From positions 95,478 to 159,477 of the forward strand of contig JAZKBK010000005.1 of the NCBI GenBank assembly GCA_040388625.1: DNA of 64,000 bases, given 5' to 3'. This DNA comes from Gemmatimonadota bacterium (GTDB taxonomy: Bacteria > Gemmatimonadota > Gemmatimonadetes > Gemmatimonadales > Gemmatimonadaceae). The translations under genes were made by a program, and so were the position numbers. Under the pieces are notes generated by a model. That model saw only the letters and a list, made by a program, of their open reading frames with translations, had not been told where the DNA came from and did no database searches. Shown here piece by piece: positions 45,539 through 53,820 of this stretch (positions are counted from its first letter, which is position 1; each line of letters begins with the position of its first letter).

Positions 45539-46206
45539 GCGCCTGCCGTGTGCGATACGTACGCCAGCACTGCCCAGTAGTGACAGAAGCTTCCAGCCAT
45601 CACGAACAGGTGCCATATCTCGTGAAAGCCGAACGTGCGTGGCGCAGGATCGGGCCACTTGGTGGCGTATACGACGGCGCCTACGGTGTAGAACGCACCG
45701 CCTGCGATGATCCAGATAAAGAATCCCATCGGAGCAGCGCCGAGCAACGGCTTCGCGACTATCATCGCAGCCCAGCCCATGCCCAGATAGAGTACGGTCG
45801 AGAACCAGCGTGGTGCCTGCATCCAGGACAGTTTCTGCACGATCCCCGCCAGAGCGATCATCCACACCGCGATCAGGAGACCGATGCCCAGCCGGCCTCG
45901 GAGCAGTACCAGACAGACGGGTGTATACGTGCCCGCAATCAGCACGTAGATCATCATGTGATCCAGGCGTCGCAGCATTGCCAGGCCGCGCTCCGAGCAA
46001 TTGACCGAGTGATAGATCCCGCTGGCGCTATACAGGAGCACGAGGCTGGTCCCGAATATCGCGAACGCTACTATCTGCCGGGCGCTATCGTTGGCTACGC
46101 CATTGGCGAGAAGGACCACCATGCCAACCGCCGCCAGCGCTGCGCCGAGCAGATGCGTGAGAGCATTGACTGGTTCGCGAATCGCAAGCCGATATCTATG
46201 TCGCAT
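45535..46206 (-). CDS. Hemolysin III / PAQR-type membrane protein
   Basis: A 223-residue membrane protein with seven helices. PAQR/TrhA signatures: REPVNALTHLLGAALAAVG, LLYSASGIYHSVNC, LRRLDHMMIYVLIAGTYTP (conserved SxxxH and H/D residues of the metal site) and C-terminal FGFHEIWHLFVMAGSFCHYW. Members are zinc-dependent membrane hydrolases or lipid-homeostasis proteins. The start at ATG 46206 has AAGGAT eight or nine bases upstream; the longer frame to 46392 is unlikely. It overlaps the decarboxylase start by 4 bases, so the pair forms an operon. Confidence 0.88.
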   Translation of the reverse strand: MRHRYRLAIREPVNALTHLLGAALAAVGMVVLLANGVANDSARQIVAFAIFGTSLVLLYSASGIYHSVNCSERGLAMLRRLDHMMIYVLIAGTYTPVCLVLLRGRLGIGLLIAVWMIALAGIVQKLSWMQAPRWFSTVLYLGMGWAAMIVAKPLLGAAPMGFFIWIIAGGAFYTVGAVVYATKWPDPAPRTFGFHEIWHLFVMAGSFCHYWAVLAYVSHTAGA

Positions 46207-46392
46207 GGGTATGATCCTTGTATCGATGATGTAAGGTAGAAGGCCAGTGCCGCTGGCGGTGTCGGTATTTCCCTGAGATGACGACGGCAGTTCCCTTATG
46301 AAGAATCCGACGATGCCTGACGGTGGGAAGCCAACAGGGGTCGTAGATTTCGTTCCGAGCCGGTTTCTCACGATCACTTCACTCATCCCCAT

Positions 46393-46923
46393 ATGCCGCC
46401 GCTAACCTGGCCGTATACGCATCTCCTGATCAATCACTTTCCTATCGTCCTGGTGACCATGGCGCTGGTTGCTGCACTCGGCGGTCTGTTGCTGCGACGT
46501 CGCGGTCTGTGGCTGTACGCGATGGGGACGCTTACCGTCGCTGGGCTGTCCATATACCCGGTGCATTTCAGCGGTGATCAGGCGGACCACGCGCTACACG
46601 ACCCATGGTACATCGCCCGTGGTGCGATCGACGCGCACGACGACGCAGCCGGAATCGCCATGGTCATCATTCTGATTGCGGGCGTGGTGGCTGCATACGG
46701 ATGGTGGCGCGCTCTGCATCGACGCGATGAAATCATCCCTGTGTGGATCCGCGCTCTGGTACTCGTCGGTGCGCTCGCAGGCTTCGCGTCCGTAGCGTAC
46801 ACGTCGTATCTGGGGGGCAAGATAATCCACGACGCTCCCGTACTCACGTTGCCGACGGCACCGGCAAACCTTCCGCCAGGCATCGCCACTCCACCGCGCG
46901 CGTCGGGACCGGGGAGCGAGTAA
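46393..46923 (+). CDS. DUF2231-like membrane protein
   Basis: A 176-residue protein with four helices: TWPYTHLLINHFPIVLVTMA at the start, VAGLSIYPVHFSGDQADHAL, IDAHDDAAGIAMVI and YTSYLGGKIIHDAP. The paired in-membrane His residues resemble DUF2231 heme- or metal-binding-like proteins. It converges with the radical SAM gene (19-base gap) and diverges from hemolysin III; the 186-base region between holds the divergent promoters. Confidence 0.68.
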   Translation: MPPLTWPYTHLLINHFPIVLVTMALVAALGGLLLRRRGLWLYAMGTLTVAGLSIYPVHFSGDQADHALHDPWYIARGAIDAHDDAAGIAMVIILIAGVVAAYGWWRALHRRDEIIPVWIRALVLVGALAGFASVAYTSYLGGKIIHDAPVLTLPTAPANLPPGIATPPRASGPGSE

Positions 46924-46942
46924 CCGCGGCGCCCCGACGGCG

Positions 46943-48097
46943 TCAGCGAGCGCGGGCTGGTATGTAGGAGCAGTACGGATCAGAGGCGAGATAGTTGCCG
47001 GTAGTGGCGTAGGCGCGCGCACGCGAGCCACCGCAGATCGTGCGATACTCGCATACGCCACATTTGCCCTCGAGCCTGTCCGTGTCGCGCAGATCGCGGA
47101 ATAGCGGGCTGTTACGATAGACGTCCACGACGTCGTGTGTGCGCACGTTTCCAGCGCTCATCGGCAGAAAGCCGGACGGATATATGTCGCCGCGGTGACT
47201 TATGAAGAGAAACCCGTTGCCATCGTTCACGCCCCGCGCGCGTCCAACGCCATCGGCAAGACTGAATCCGACTCCAGCCGTGAGCGGCGTCGCCGCTCGA
47301 TCGTGTTCGCCGGCGCGTCGCTCCGCAACCTGGCGCTGCAGCACCACGCGGCGATAGTGTGGCGCTGCCGTGGTCTTGATGTCGAAAGGCGCAGTCTTCG
47401 ACAGATCGTACAATCGGTGAAACACGCGCTCGAACTCGTCGGCTGTCGTCAGGTCTGATGTTCTGGCGCGCCCGGTCGGGACGATGAAGAATACCGACCA
47501 CAATGCGATCCCGAGTGTCGTGATGAACTGCACGATTGGCTCGACGTCGTGCAGGTTATGGCTCGATACGGTCGTATTGATCTGCGTCGAGAGACCGATC
47601 TTTTTTGCTGCGTCTAGCATCCTGACAGTCCATTCAAATGAGCCGGACACGCCGCGGAATCGATCGTGAATCGCCGCATTGGATCCGTCGAGGCTGACAG
47701 CCAGACGTGCAAGACCGGCGTCACGAAGGCGGCCGAGGACGTCAGGTGTCATCAGCGGTGTGCCTGATGGCGTCATCGCCATGCGAAGTCCGATGGATGT
47801 ACCGTGTCGGACCAACTCAACGGTGTCGTCCCGCTTGAGCGGATCGCCACCCGTCAGAACGAAGAGCGGCTTGCCAAACTGTCGCACGGTATCCATCAGA
47901 CGCTTTGCTTCCGCCGTGTCGAGTTCGCCGCGGTCACGGGATGGCTGCGCGGAGGCTCGGCAATGGAGGCATGCAAGATCACACGCCTGTGTGGTCTCCC
48001 AGATGACTATGAACGGGGACTCGTTGAAGTCCGTGTCGCGGATGGACGGGCGTGTGGACGGCATCACCGGGGCAGGGTTCGGAGTGGTTGGGGACAT
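46943..48097 (-). CDS. Radical SAM/SPASM protein (TIGR04053-like)
   Basis: A 384-residue enzyme. The radical-SAM cluster motif is CDLACLHC (C39, C43, C46) after VIWETTQA; GGDPL follows. The C-terminal SPASM region has CGVCEYRTICGGSRAR and DPYC, with enough Cys for one or two extra iron-sulfur clusters. The layout resembles TIGR04053 and the heme-biosynthesis AhbC/AhbD group; substrate (peptide or porphyrin) is unknown. Its start overlaps the CopD-like stop by one base (TGATG), so the two are coupled. Likely the last gene of the yceI operon. Confidence 0.85.
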   Translation of the reverse strand: MSPTTPNPAPVMPSTRPSIRDTDFNESPFIVIWETTQACDLACLHCRASAQPSRDRGELDTAEAKRLMDTVRQFGKPLFVLTGGDPLKRDDTVELVRHGTSIGLRMAMTPSGTPLMTPDVLGRLRDAGLARLAVSLDGSNAAIHDRFRGVSGSFEWTVRMLDAAKKIGLSTQINTTVSSHNLHDVEPIVQFITTLGIALWSVFFIVPTGRARTSDLTTADEFERVFHRLYDLSKTAPFDIKTTAAPHYRRVVLQRQVAERRAGEHDRAATPLTAGVGFSLADGVGRARGVNDGNGFLFISHRGDIYPSGFLPMSAGNVRTHDVVDVYRNSPLFRDLRDTDRLEGKCGVCEYRTICGGSRARAYATTGNYLASDPYCSYIPARAR

Positions 48098-48597
48098 CAG
48101 ACACCGCGCGCGAGACGCACCGCCGCAATCACGATGATGATACCGAGCACGGCGTTCGCGCGCGCGAGGTGTGCCGCGTGACGCCTGAGCACGATTGCGC
48201 GTGGAGAGCCTGGTTTCTGGCGGCCAGCGGCTGGCCCAAGGATGAAATCATGAACGGCGCTCACCGTGACCATCGCTGTGACGGCAATGAGCTTGCATGC
48301 GAGCGAGTGTCCAACGCCACTGTGCCAGAACGCAGACGAGGCCCATACGTCATTCCACTGGAGCCAGCCACGGTAATGCAGATTTATCACGCCGGTGACG
48401 ATGAGAATTGCGATTGCAATCCAGCCGGCGGTGCGGAATCTGAGTCCCAATTCCCGAAAGAGACGCTGCCGCAGCTCTGGAGGCTCGACAGATCGAAGGA
48501 GCGGAGCGCCAATAATGGCGATGAAGGACATGCCACCGAGCCAGAAGAGGGCAGTCAGTACATGGATCGTTACGACCGCGTAGTAGGTGGCCGACAT
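48097..48597 (-). CDS. CopD-like four-helix membrane protein
   Basis: A 166-residue membrane protein with four helices and conserved His: VVTIHVLTALFWLGGMSFIA, WIAIAILIVTGVINLHYRGW, FWHSGVGHSLACKLIAVTAM, NAVLGIIIVIAAVRLARG. This matches CopD/cytochrome-b-like families, where the His pairs may bind heme or copper. It ends one base into the radical SAM start. Part of the run YceI, barrel, DUF3108, CopD-like, radical SAM. Confidence 0.75.
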   Translation of the reverse strand: MSATYYAVVTIHVLTALFWLGGMSFIAIIGAPLLRSVEPPELRQRLFRELGLRFRTAGWIAIAILIVTGVINLHYRGWLQWNDVWASSAFWHSGVGHSLACKLIAVTAMVTVSAVHDFILGPAAGRQKPGSPRAIVLRRHAAHLARANAVLGIIIVIAAVRLARGV

Positions 48598-48664
48598 ATT
48601 GTGGATGCGTGTCGCTGGGCGAATTGACGTTGATCAGGTGTGCCATGGAAGATCGCCTGACACG

Positions 48665-49456
48665 TTACCGAGGTGCAGTGACGTTTGTCACAGTTCCGAC
48701 ACTGCACGAGAAACCCGGCGCGACATAGGAATCCATCATCAGCACGAACGAACCCATGCCGGGAACGGAGCTCTCGATGCGGACGGGGAGGCGGCAGCTG
48801 TCATCACTCAGAAATACGCGAATGATTCCCTCACCGCGGTAGCGCCGCGGATCGTGCACACGCATCTCCATGAGCGTCGTTACATAAGCACGGGATGCAG
48901 TCTGGACCACGCCGCCAGATGACTCACGGACCGTCACCGGATCGCGTGTCGCATCGAAGTGATTGTTGAATTGGTAGAGCGTATCCTTGCCCTGCGGAAG
49001 GGTCCGCAGATAGTAGATGAACGAAAGCTCATCCAGCGAAGCGTTCGTGATGCTCTCGCCGGAACTTCCGTCATCCCCCGTCCAGAGCCGATCGTCGGGA
49101 TGGATCTTCACCGTGATGCTGTGGGAACGAAAGAAACGGCGCTCCTGCTCGTGGAAGCGGAGCGAGCGGACCGTCAACGGATCCAGCCATGACTCCATCA
49201 GCTGAAATCCCTTGAATGGACCCATTCCGGCTCTGGTTTGTGACCGGAGCAAGTACGTCGACGTCCCGCTCACATCCACCGGCCCCTCGACCGACATGGT
49301 TGCGTGACCGATTGCACCCACGCCACCGACATCCACCCGGTAGGTGATTTTCTCACCGGGAGCGAATGGCAGTGGCGTCTGACCGCGAGCCGGCGCGCCG
49401 AGCGCAGAAACTACGAGCGCAACGGCGGCCGGTGCGATGCATGGTATCCGGTTCAG
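48665..49456 (-). CDS. DUF3108 periplasmic protein with non-canonical start
   Basis: The mature protein is clearly DUF3108: LPFAPGEKITYRVDVGG, then GFQLMESWLDPLTVRSLRFH and YYLRTLPQGKDTLYQF. Reading upstream, the frame continues into an excellent signal peptide (IAPAAVALVVSALGAPARGQ) but contains no ATG, GTG or TTG before the stop at 49513. The best start is CTG at 49456, overlapping the upstream stop as CTGA, exactly like the ATGA junctions seen elsewhere. GTG 49336 would remove the signal peptide. Total 263 residues. Role unknown; the family is periplasmic and sometimes linked to lipids or heme. Confidence 0.68.
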   Translation of the reverse strand: MNRIPCIAPAAVALVVSALGAPARGQTPLPFAPGEKITYRVDVGGVGAIGHATMSVEGPVDVSGTSTYLLRSQTRAGMGPFKGFQLMESWLDPLTVRSLRFHEQERRFFRSHSITVKIHPDDRLWTGDDGSSGESITNASLDELSFIYYLRTLPQGKDTLYQFNNHFDATRDPVTVRESSGGVVQTASRAYVTTLMEMRVHDPRRYRGEGIIRVFLSDDSCRLPVRIESSVPGMGSFVLMMDSYVAPGFSCSVGTVTNVTAPR

Positions 49457-50799
49457 AAGGATACCGTTCCTTCCATCATGAAGCCCTTGATCTTGCCGCC
49501 GCTTCGGATGTCAGTGATGGGGAAGTCGTTGTAGTTCTGCACCATGTACTCGCCCTTGAGTAGAACTGTCGGGGTGACGAACCACCCACCGCCGCCCTGT
49601 GTCCGATTCACATTCACGTCGGTAGGCATTCCGAGGAAGCTTCCCTTGACGTAGTTGTATCGGCCGCCGACGTAAAGCTTGTCATCCATGAAGCGATACA
49701 GACCCTCGCCGACGTACTGGTGCCAGGTACGATCTACCGACTCCGTGGCGCCTCGTCCCTTTGCCATTTCGGCGTTACCGAAGAACTCGAAGCCCTGATA
49801 CTTGATGAACGGATTGACGACGACCGCAGTCACCTTGCTGCTCAGCTTGGGCTGAATCGCCCCGGACCACGCGTTTGCGTCCTCGGTGGAAGCGGTATTC
49901 TCCATCACGTCGTAGTAGCGCGATCCGGCGCGATCGCCGCTATACAGCGTGTTGTTTACGGAGCGAGAGGTGCCGTAAACCGAGCCGGTCAATCTGAAGC
50001 GGAGGTCGGGATTGACCTGGGTATCGTAACCGATCTTGCCAAGGAAGGTCGGCGAGCGCTTCTGCGGCTGCGTGACCTGTCCGTGGATTTCGCCACCGGT
50101 GACACCAGCCATCGCAAGGAATCCGTTCGCACGCACGTACGCCTCACCACCTATTTCAGTAGTGAACGCGTCCATTATGTAGTTTCCGACAAACGGGTTG
50201 TACATTGCCAGGCCATTGTCAGTTCTGCGATAGTGTGCATCGCCGTAATCCACCTCGAAGTGCCCGACCCTCAACGTCAGGTATTTCATGATGGAATTGA
50301 GAATGTCCACATCGATGGGTGATGCGTCGACAAGCAGATATCCGTCTTTCACCCACGCATCCTGGTGGTGGCGGGACGACAGGAAGGTCGTAACCTCGAC
50401 ACGCATTCCTTTCGCGAGCTGTGCGTTGAGATAGAGGTTTGCGACGGCATTGTTGAAGCCGTGTCCTATCTGAATGAGCTGGTTTGCATCGACGCCGTTC
50501 ACCACCTTCGGCGCCGCGGTGTTGCTGTGCTCGAGTCCCTGGAATTGCTGCGTGAACGCCGCACCGAGTCCAATCTTGAAATTGGTGAACGGAACTGTGT
50601 CCTCCTTGGGTGGTTCGAAGACATTGATACCGCGTTGGTCACGTGGACGCATGTGCTGGATCTCTATGAGCGGAACCAGCGACGGATTCACGGTACTGTC
50701 GGCGGCGCGTGCGGCAGGTACGCCGTTCTGCGCCGCGAGCGTTGGGGCAATCGCACCGATCATCGCGATACTGATCGCGCTAAACAGGAACGGTTTCAT
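49453..50799 (-). CDS. Outer-membrane beta-barrel (porin-like) protein
   Basis: A 448-residue exported protein with a signal peptide (FSAISIAMIGAIAPTLAAQ). The mature part alternates hydrophobic and polar residues as barrel strands (LRVGHFEVDYGDAHYR, GNAEMAKGRGA, YVGGRYNYVKGSF) and ends in a C-terminal Phe (MMEGTVSF), as outer-membrane barrels require. ATG 50799 has GGAGA before it and is preferred to 50841. Substrate unknown. It lies 45 bases after yceI and overlaps DUF3108. Confidence 0.75.
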   Translation of the reverse strand: MKPFLFSAISIAMIGAIAPTLAAQNGVPAARAADSTVNPSLVPLIEIQHMRPRDQRGINVFEPPKEDTVPFTNFKIGLGAAFTQQFQGLEHSNTAAPKVVNGVDANQLIQIGHGFNNAVANLYLNAQLAKGMRVEVTTFLSSRHHQDAWVKDGYLLVDASPIDVDILNSIMKYLTLRVGHFEVDYGDAHYRRTDNGLAMYNPFVGNYIMDAFTTEIGGEAYVRANGFLAMAGVTGGEIHGQVTQPQKRSPTFLGKIGYDTQVNPDLRFRLTGSVYGTSRSVNNTLYSGDRAGSRYYDVMENTASTEDANAWSGAIQPKLSSKVTAVVVNPFIKYQGFEFFGNAEMAKGRGATESVDRTWHQYVGEGLYRFMDDKLYVGGRYNYVKGSFLGMPTDVNVNRTQGGGGWFVTPTVLLKGEYMVQNYNDFPITDIRSGGKIKGFMMEGTVSF

Positions 50800-50844
50800 T
50801 TTCGGTCTCCGTGAGGGAGTGAGATTGTATGTGTGACGCACGTG

Positions 50845-51540
50845 TTACTTGTGTGACTCGCGGAGCGGTGGTGTCACGCGCGAGGTATTCGCTGCGAGCT
50901 CCGATGAGAGCCCGGAGATTGCATCGGCGATTGCCGCGTGTGTCGCCTTCAACGTGAACTTCACCTGCAACTGATCACCAACGCGAAGCGTTCCCAGCAT
51001 GAACGTCGGCGGTTTGATGCCGAAGGCGCTCATCTTGATGGCCTGCGCCGCCGTCGCGGATACGACGCCGTCGGATCCGCGCGCCGCCTCGATGGTCATT
51101 CGGATGGGATTGGCCTTGCCGGCAATTGTGAGCTCTCCCTGCGTTACTGCACTGAATTTTGACGCCGCCGCACTTTCAGCGATCAGGTCGTAACTCGTGA
51201 GCTTGTATATCACGTAGGGGAACTCGGCTGCATGCAGGGTCTTGTACATGTTGCCCTCGAGATCGCCTCCGCATTTCAGGCTCTTGACTGGAATCACCAC
51301 CTGCACATTCACAATGGGATGCACAAGAGTGTTCAGGGCTGCAGTTTGATACGATGGATCGACGTCTATGTACGCCTGCATCGTGCTCGTGGTGCAGGTA
51401 AATCCATGCAGCGTGGATGTACCGTCGAAGGTGAGTTGACTGCCTGGAGCTAGCTGAAGGCGTACGGCACTTGCCTGTGCAGACAAAGTGGTGCCAAGCA
51501 GCGCGATGGCCGCTGCAGTCAAAACTGTCCGTGTGATCAT
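50845..51540 (-). CDS. YceI-family periplasmic protein
   Basis: A 231-residue exported protein (signal to about GTTLSAQA). YceI-type strands: LTFDGTSTLHGFTCTTSTM, NMYKTLHAAEFPYVIYKLTS, GELTIAGKANPIRMTIEA and AFGIKPPTFMLGTLRVGDQL. YceI lipocalin-like barrels bind isoprenoid chains such as quinones and are often near cytochrome-b-type membrane proteins; here the CopD-like gene is in the same run. It is the first gene of this run, divergent from the first universal stress gene. Confidence 0.85.
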   Translation of the reverse strand: MITRTVLTAAAIALLGTTLSAQASAVRLQLAPGSQLTFDGTSTLHGFTCTTSTMQAYIDVDPSYQTAALNTLVHPIVNVQVVIPVKSLKCGGDLEGNMYKTLHAAEFPYVIYKLTSYDLIAESAAASKFSAVTQGELTIAGKANPIRMTIEAARGSDGVVSATAAQAIKMSAFGIKPPTFMLGTLRVGDQLQVKFTLKATHAAIADAISGLSSELAANTSRVTPPLRESHK

Positions 51541-51769
51541 GGCTCGTCCGTTCTGGTGTGAGTTTCTTCGTGCGTTTACGAACGAACGATACGGCCGACA
51601 GGTAGCCGCCGTCTGTCGGCGCTACCCTGAATTGTCGTAAGGGTATTTCCGATACGTGGATCATGACGAGCCATGGTACTGGAATGCCCTACAATCATTC
51701 CGGGAACGGCCGACAGACGGCGACCGAGGGGCGAGACAGATTGCGTTATCACTCACTGGAGGTGCACAG
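51541..51769. promoter_or_regulatory. Divergent promoter region between yceI and USP gene
   Basis: A 229-base spacer with no gene. It contains a hairpin GCCGACAG (51594-51601) / CTGTCGGC (51613-51620), overlapping a competing pair GGTAGC/GCTACC, and a second copy of ACGGCCGACAG at 51706-51716. These may be regulator sites or RNA leaders. Confidence 0.45.
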
Positions 51770-52774
51770 ATGTCCAGCCCCGCTTTCTCCGCTGCGACGA
51801 CACCGGCGGAAGGATTTCACGGAATTACTCGTCGCGGCTTGCAGCCGGCACTCGATGCCGTGTTTCCACTGTTGCTGGCAATCACCGAGGACGAGCGTGC
51901 GACGCCGGCCATCGCCATGACGCGTGAGCTGGCGCGCACTCATGGTGCGATTCCGACGGTGTTGCGTGCACTTGGCAGAGATCACGAGACGGAAGTGCTG
52001 ATCCAGCCGTTCGCAGGTTACGTTGCAGAGGGCTTACTGAGCCCGGAGTATCGTGACGAATCCAGAGAACTGTTGCAGAAACAGGTGACTGCGGTGGCGG
52101 GTGACGTGCGGTGGCAGTTCGAAGTCGCCGATGAGCCACCGGTCGAGGCGATCGTCAATCATGCGCGACAGTTGCGCGCCGGTCTGATCGTCATTGGCCT
52201 GCGACGGCACGGCGTTGTGCATCGTGTGGTCGTTGGTGACCTGCTGCGGTCGGTCGTCCGTCTGGCTGGCGTGCCCGTGCTTGCGGTTCGGCCGGATCTC
52301 CTTGCCCTGCCGAGGCGTGTCGTCGTCGCGATCGACTTCGGCGAGGCGAGCGTTCGCGCAGCGAGCATGGCGCGACACATGCTTGCTGAGGATGGGGAAA
52401 TGCATCTCGTGCATGTTGTAACCGACGCGACGCATCGGGATAGAGCTCCGGCGGGCATGCTGGGCGCCGGAACCTTCTCACGCGCGACGCGCGACCTGGC
52501 ATCAATGGTCGATGATCTGAGACCTGGCCCGCGGATGACCATTTCGTCCCACGTGATAGAAGGCGAAAAAGAGGCGGCAATCGACGGCTTTGCGGAACGC
52601 GTTCGCGCGGATCTGCTCGCGGTGGGGAGTGATGAACACCCCTTGCTGGACAGACTGGTAAACAGAAGCGTATCGATGGGCCTTGCCAGGACGGCGCACC
52701 GGTCGGTGCTGGTAGTTCCTGCCAGGAACCACGAGCAGAACTCCACCGCGACGGGCAAGGGCAGCACTACGTAA
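51770..52774 (+). CDS. Tandem universal stress protein
   Basis: A 334-residue soluble protein with two USP domains. The second has a clear ATP-type motif region: VVVAIDFGEASVRAASMARH, then AVGSDEHPLLDRLVNRSVSM and a C-terminal HRSVLVVPA. The first domain begins with FPLLLAITEDERATPAIAMT and includes VIGLRRHGVVHRVVVGDLLR. ATG 51770 follows GGAGG by good spacing. USP pairs are usually induced by starvation, low oxygen or redox stress. It is 20 bases before a second tandem USP, so they form one operon. Confidence 0.87.
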   Translation: MSSPAFSAATTPAEGFHGITRRGLQPALDAVFPLLLAITEDERATPAIAMTRELARTHGAIPTVLRALGRDHETEVLIQPFAGYVAEGLLSPEYRDESRELLQKQVTAVAGDVRWQFEVADEPPVEAIVNHARQLRAGLIVIGLRRHGVVHRVVVGDLLRSVVRLAGVPVLAVRPDLLALPRRVVVAIDFGEASVRAASMARHMLAEDGEMHLVHVVTDATHRDRAPAGMLGAGTFSRATRDLASMVDDLRPGPRMTISSHVIEGEKEAAIDGFAERVRADLLAVGSDEHPLLDRLVNRSVSMGLARTAHRSVLVVPARNHEQNSTATGKGSTT

Positions 52775-52794
52775 ACAGCGCAACGGGAGGACCG

Positions 52795-53769
52795 ATGAGC
52801 ATCACACGAAAGGACTACGTGAACGAGTTGGACGCGCCGCTCGAGGAGCCGTCGGCTGCACCAGAGGCTCTCGCAGCTGCCGGAGAGTTTGGCGTCCTCC
52901 TGGCGCTCAACGAGGACGAGCTTGCGGATGCGGCCGTCGCCGTGACGCGTGCTCTGAGCGAGCGACGTGGCGCCGGTCCTTCCGCGCTCTACGTCATCGA
53001 GGTTGGTACGTCAGTGCCGGAAGCGGCGATCGTAATCGTATCGATCGAGGAGGACCTGCAGGATCCACGAATACGTGAACGGCAGACTCTCGCGATGCGG
53101 AAGACGCTGCACCTGGACCGCGGTCCTGCGGCGGCGTGGCCCCTGACCCTGGCTGTGGGAAACGTAGCGCGAGTCGTGGTCGAGCATGCCGAGCGGAGTG
53201 GCGCACGGATGATTGTCCTGGGCCTGAATCGCCACAGCACGGCGGGCCGCGCGATAGGCAATGATACAGTCCGCGGTGTGATGGGACTCAGCAGTGTGCC
53301 GGTGCTGGCTGTACGCCCGGAACTGACGGACCTTCCAAAGCGGATCGTCGTGCCAGTGGACTTCAGCCGGGCGAGCATTCGGGCTGCGCAACTCGCGCGA
53401 CGTATCGTCGATGAACATGGAACCATGCATCTCGTTTTCGTCGAGCCATCGAGATCTAAGGTCAGGACGGAAAGCGAAGAAGCGTTCGAGCTGATTCACA
53501 CGCGCGGAGTCGAGGCAGCGTTCAGTGAGCTGGTGGCGGAGCTATGGCCATCGGTTGGTGTGAAGATCGATACCGTGGTGCGGCAGGGAAGTCCGGTCGC
53601 AGAGATAACCCGCTTCGCCGAGGAATCCAATGCCGATCTCATAGCCATTGGAAGCCAGCGGCATCCGTTTCTCGATCGATTGCTGCTGGGCAGCGTAGCC
53701 AAAGCCATCGCGGCAGATGCCAGATGGTCGGTTCTCGTGACGCCGCCGGTCCGGGCCGGCCATCACTGA
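52795..53769 (+). CDS. Tandem universal stress protein
   Basis: A 324-residue protein like its neighbour. First domain FGVLLALNEDELADAAVAVT and LGLNRHSTAGRAIGNDTVRG; second domain RIVVPVDFSRASIRAAQLAR and AIGSQRHPFLDRLLLGSVAK. GSQRHPFLDRLLLGSVA carries the G-x2-G/x9-G(S/T)-like nucleotide loop. The N-terminal ~30 residues are acidic and variable. Duplicate of the preceding gene, divergent enough to be an old duplication. A 9-bp hairpin lies in the convergent end. Confidence 0.87.
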   Translation: MSITRKDYVNELDAPLEEPSAAPEALAAAGEFGVLLALNEDELADAAVAVTRALSERRGAGPSALYVIEVGTSVPEAAIVIVSIEEDLQDPRIRERQTLAMRKTLHLDRGPAAAWPLTLAVGNVARVVVEHAERSGARMIVLGLNRHSTAGRAIGNDTVRGVMGLSSVPVLAVRPELTDLPKRIVVPVDFSRASIRAAQLARRIVDEHGTMHLVFVEPSRSKVRTESEEAFELIHTRGVEAAFSELVAELWPSVGVKIDTVVRQGSPVAEITRFAEESNADLIAIGSQRHPFLDRLLLGSVAKAIAADARWSVLVTPPVRAGHH

Positions 53770-53793
53770 CCGCAAAGCACGCCTGGCAGGTAC

Positions 53794-53820
53794 GGCGAGC
53801 AGGTACTATGGCTGCTCGCC
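53794..53820. terminator. Bidirectional hairpin between USP and MBL genes
   Basis: A perfect 9-bp stem (GGCGAGCAG/CTGCTCGCC) with a 9-base loop; its right arm overlaps the last codons of the MBL gene. It probably terminates transcripts from both sides. Confidence 0.55.
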
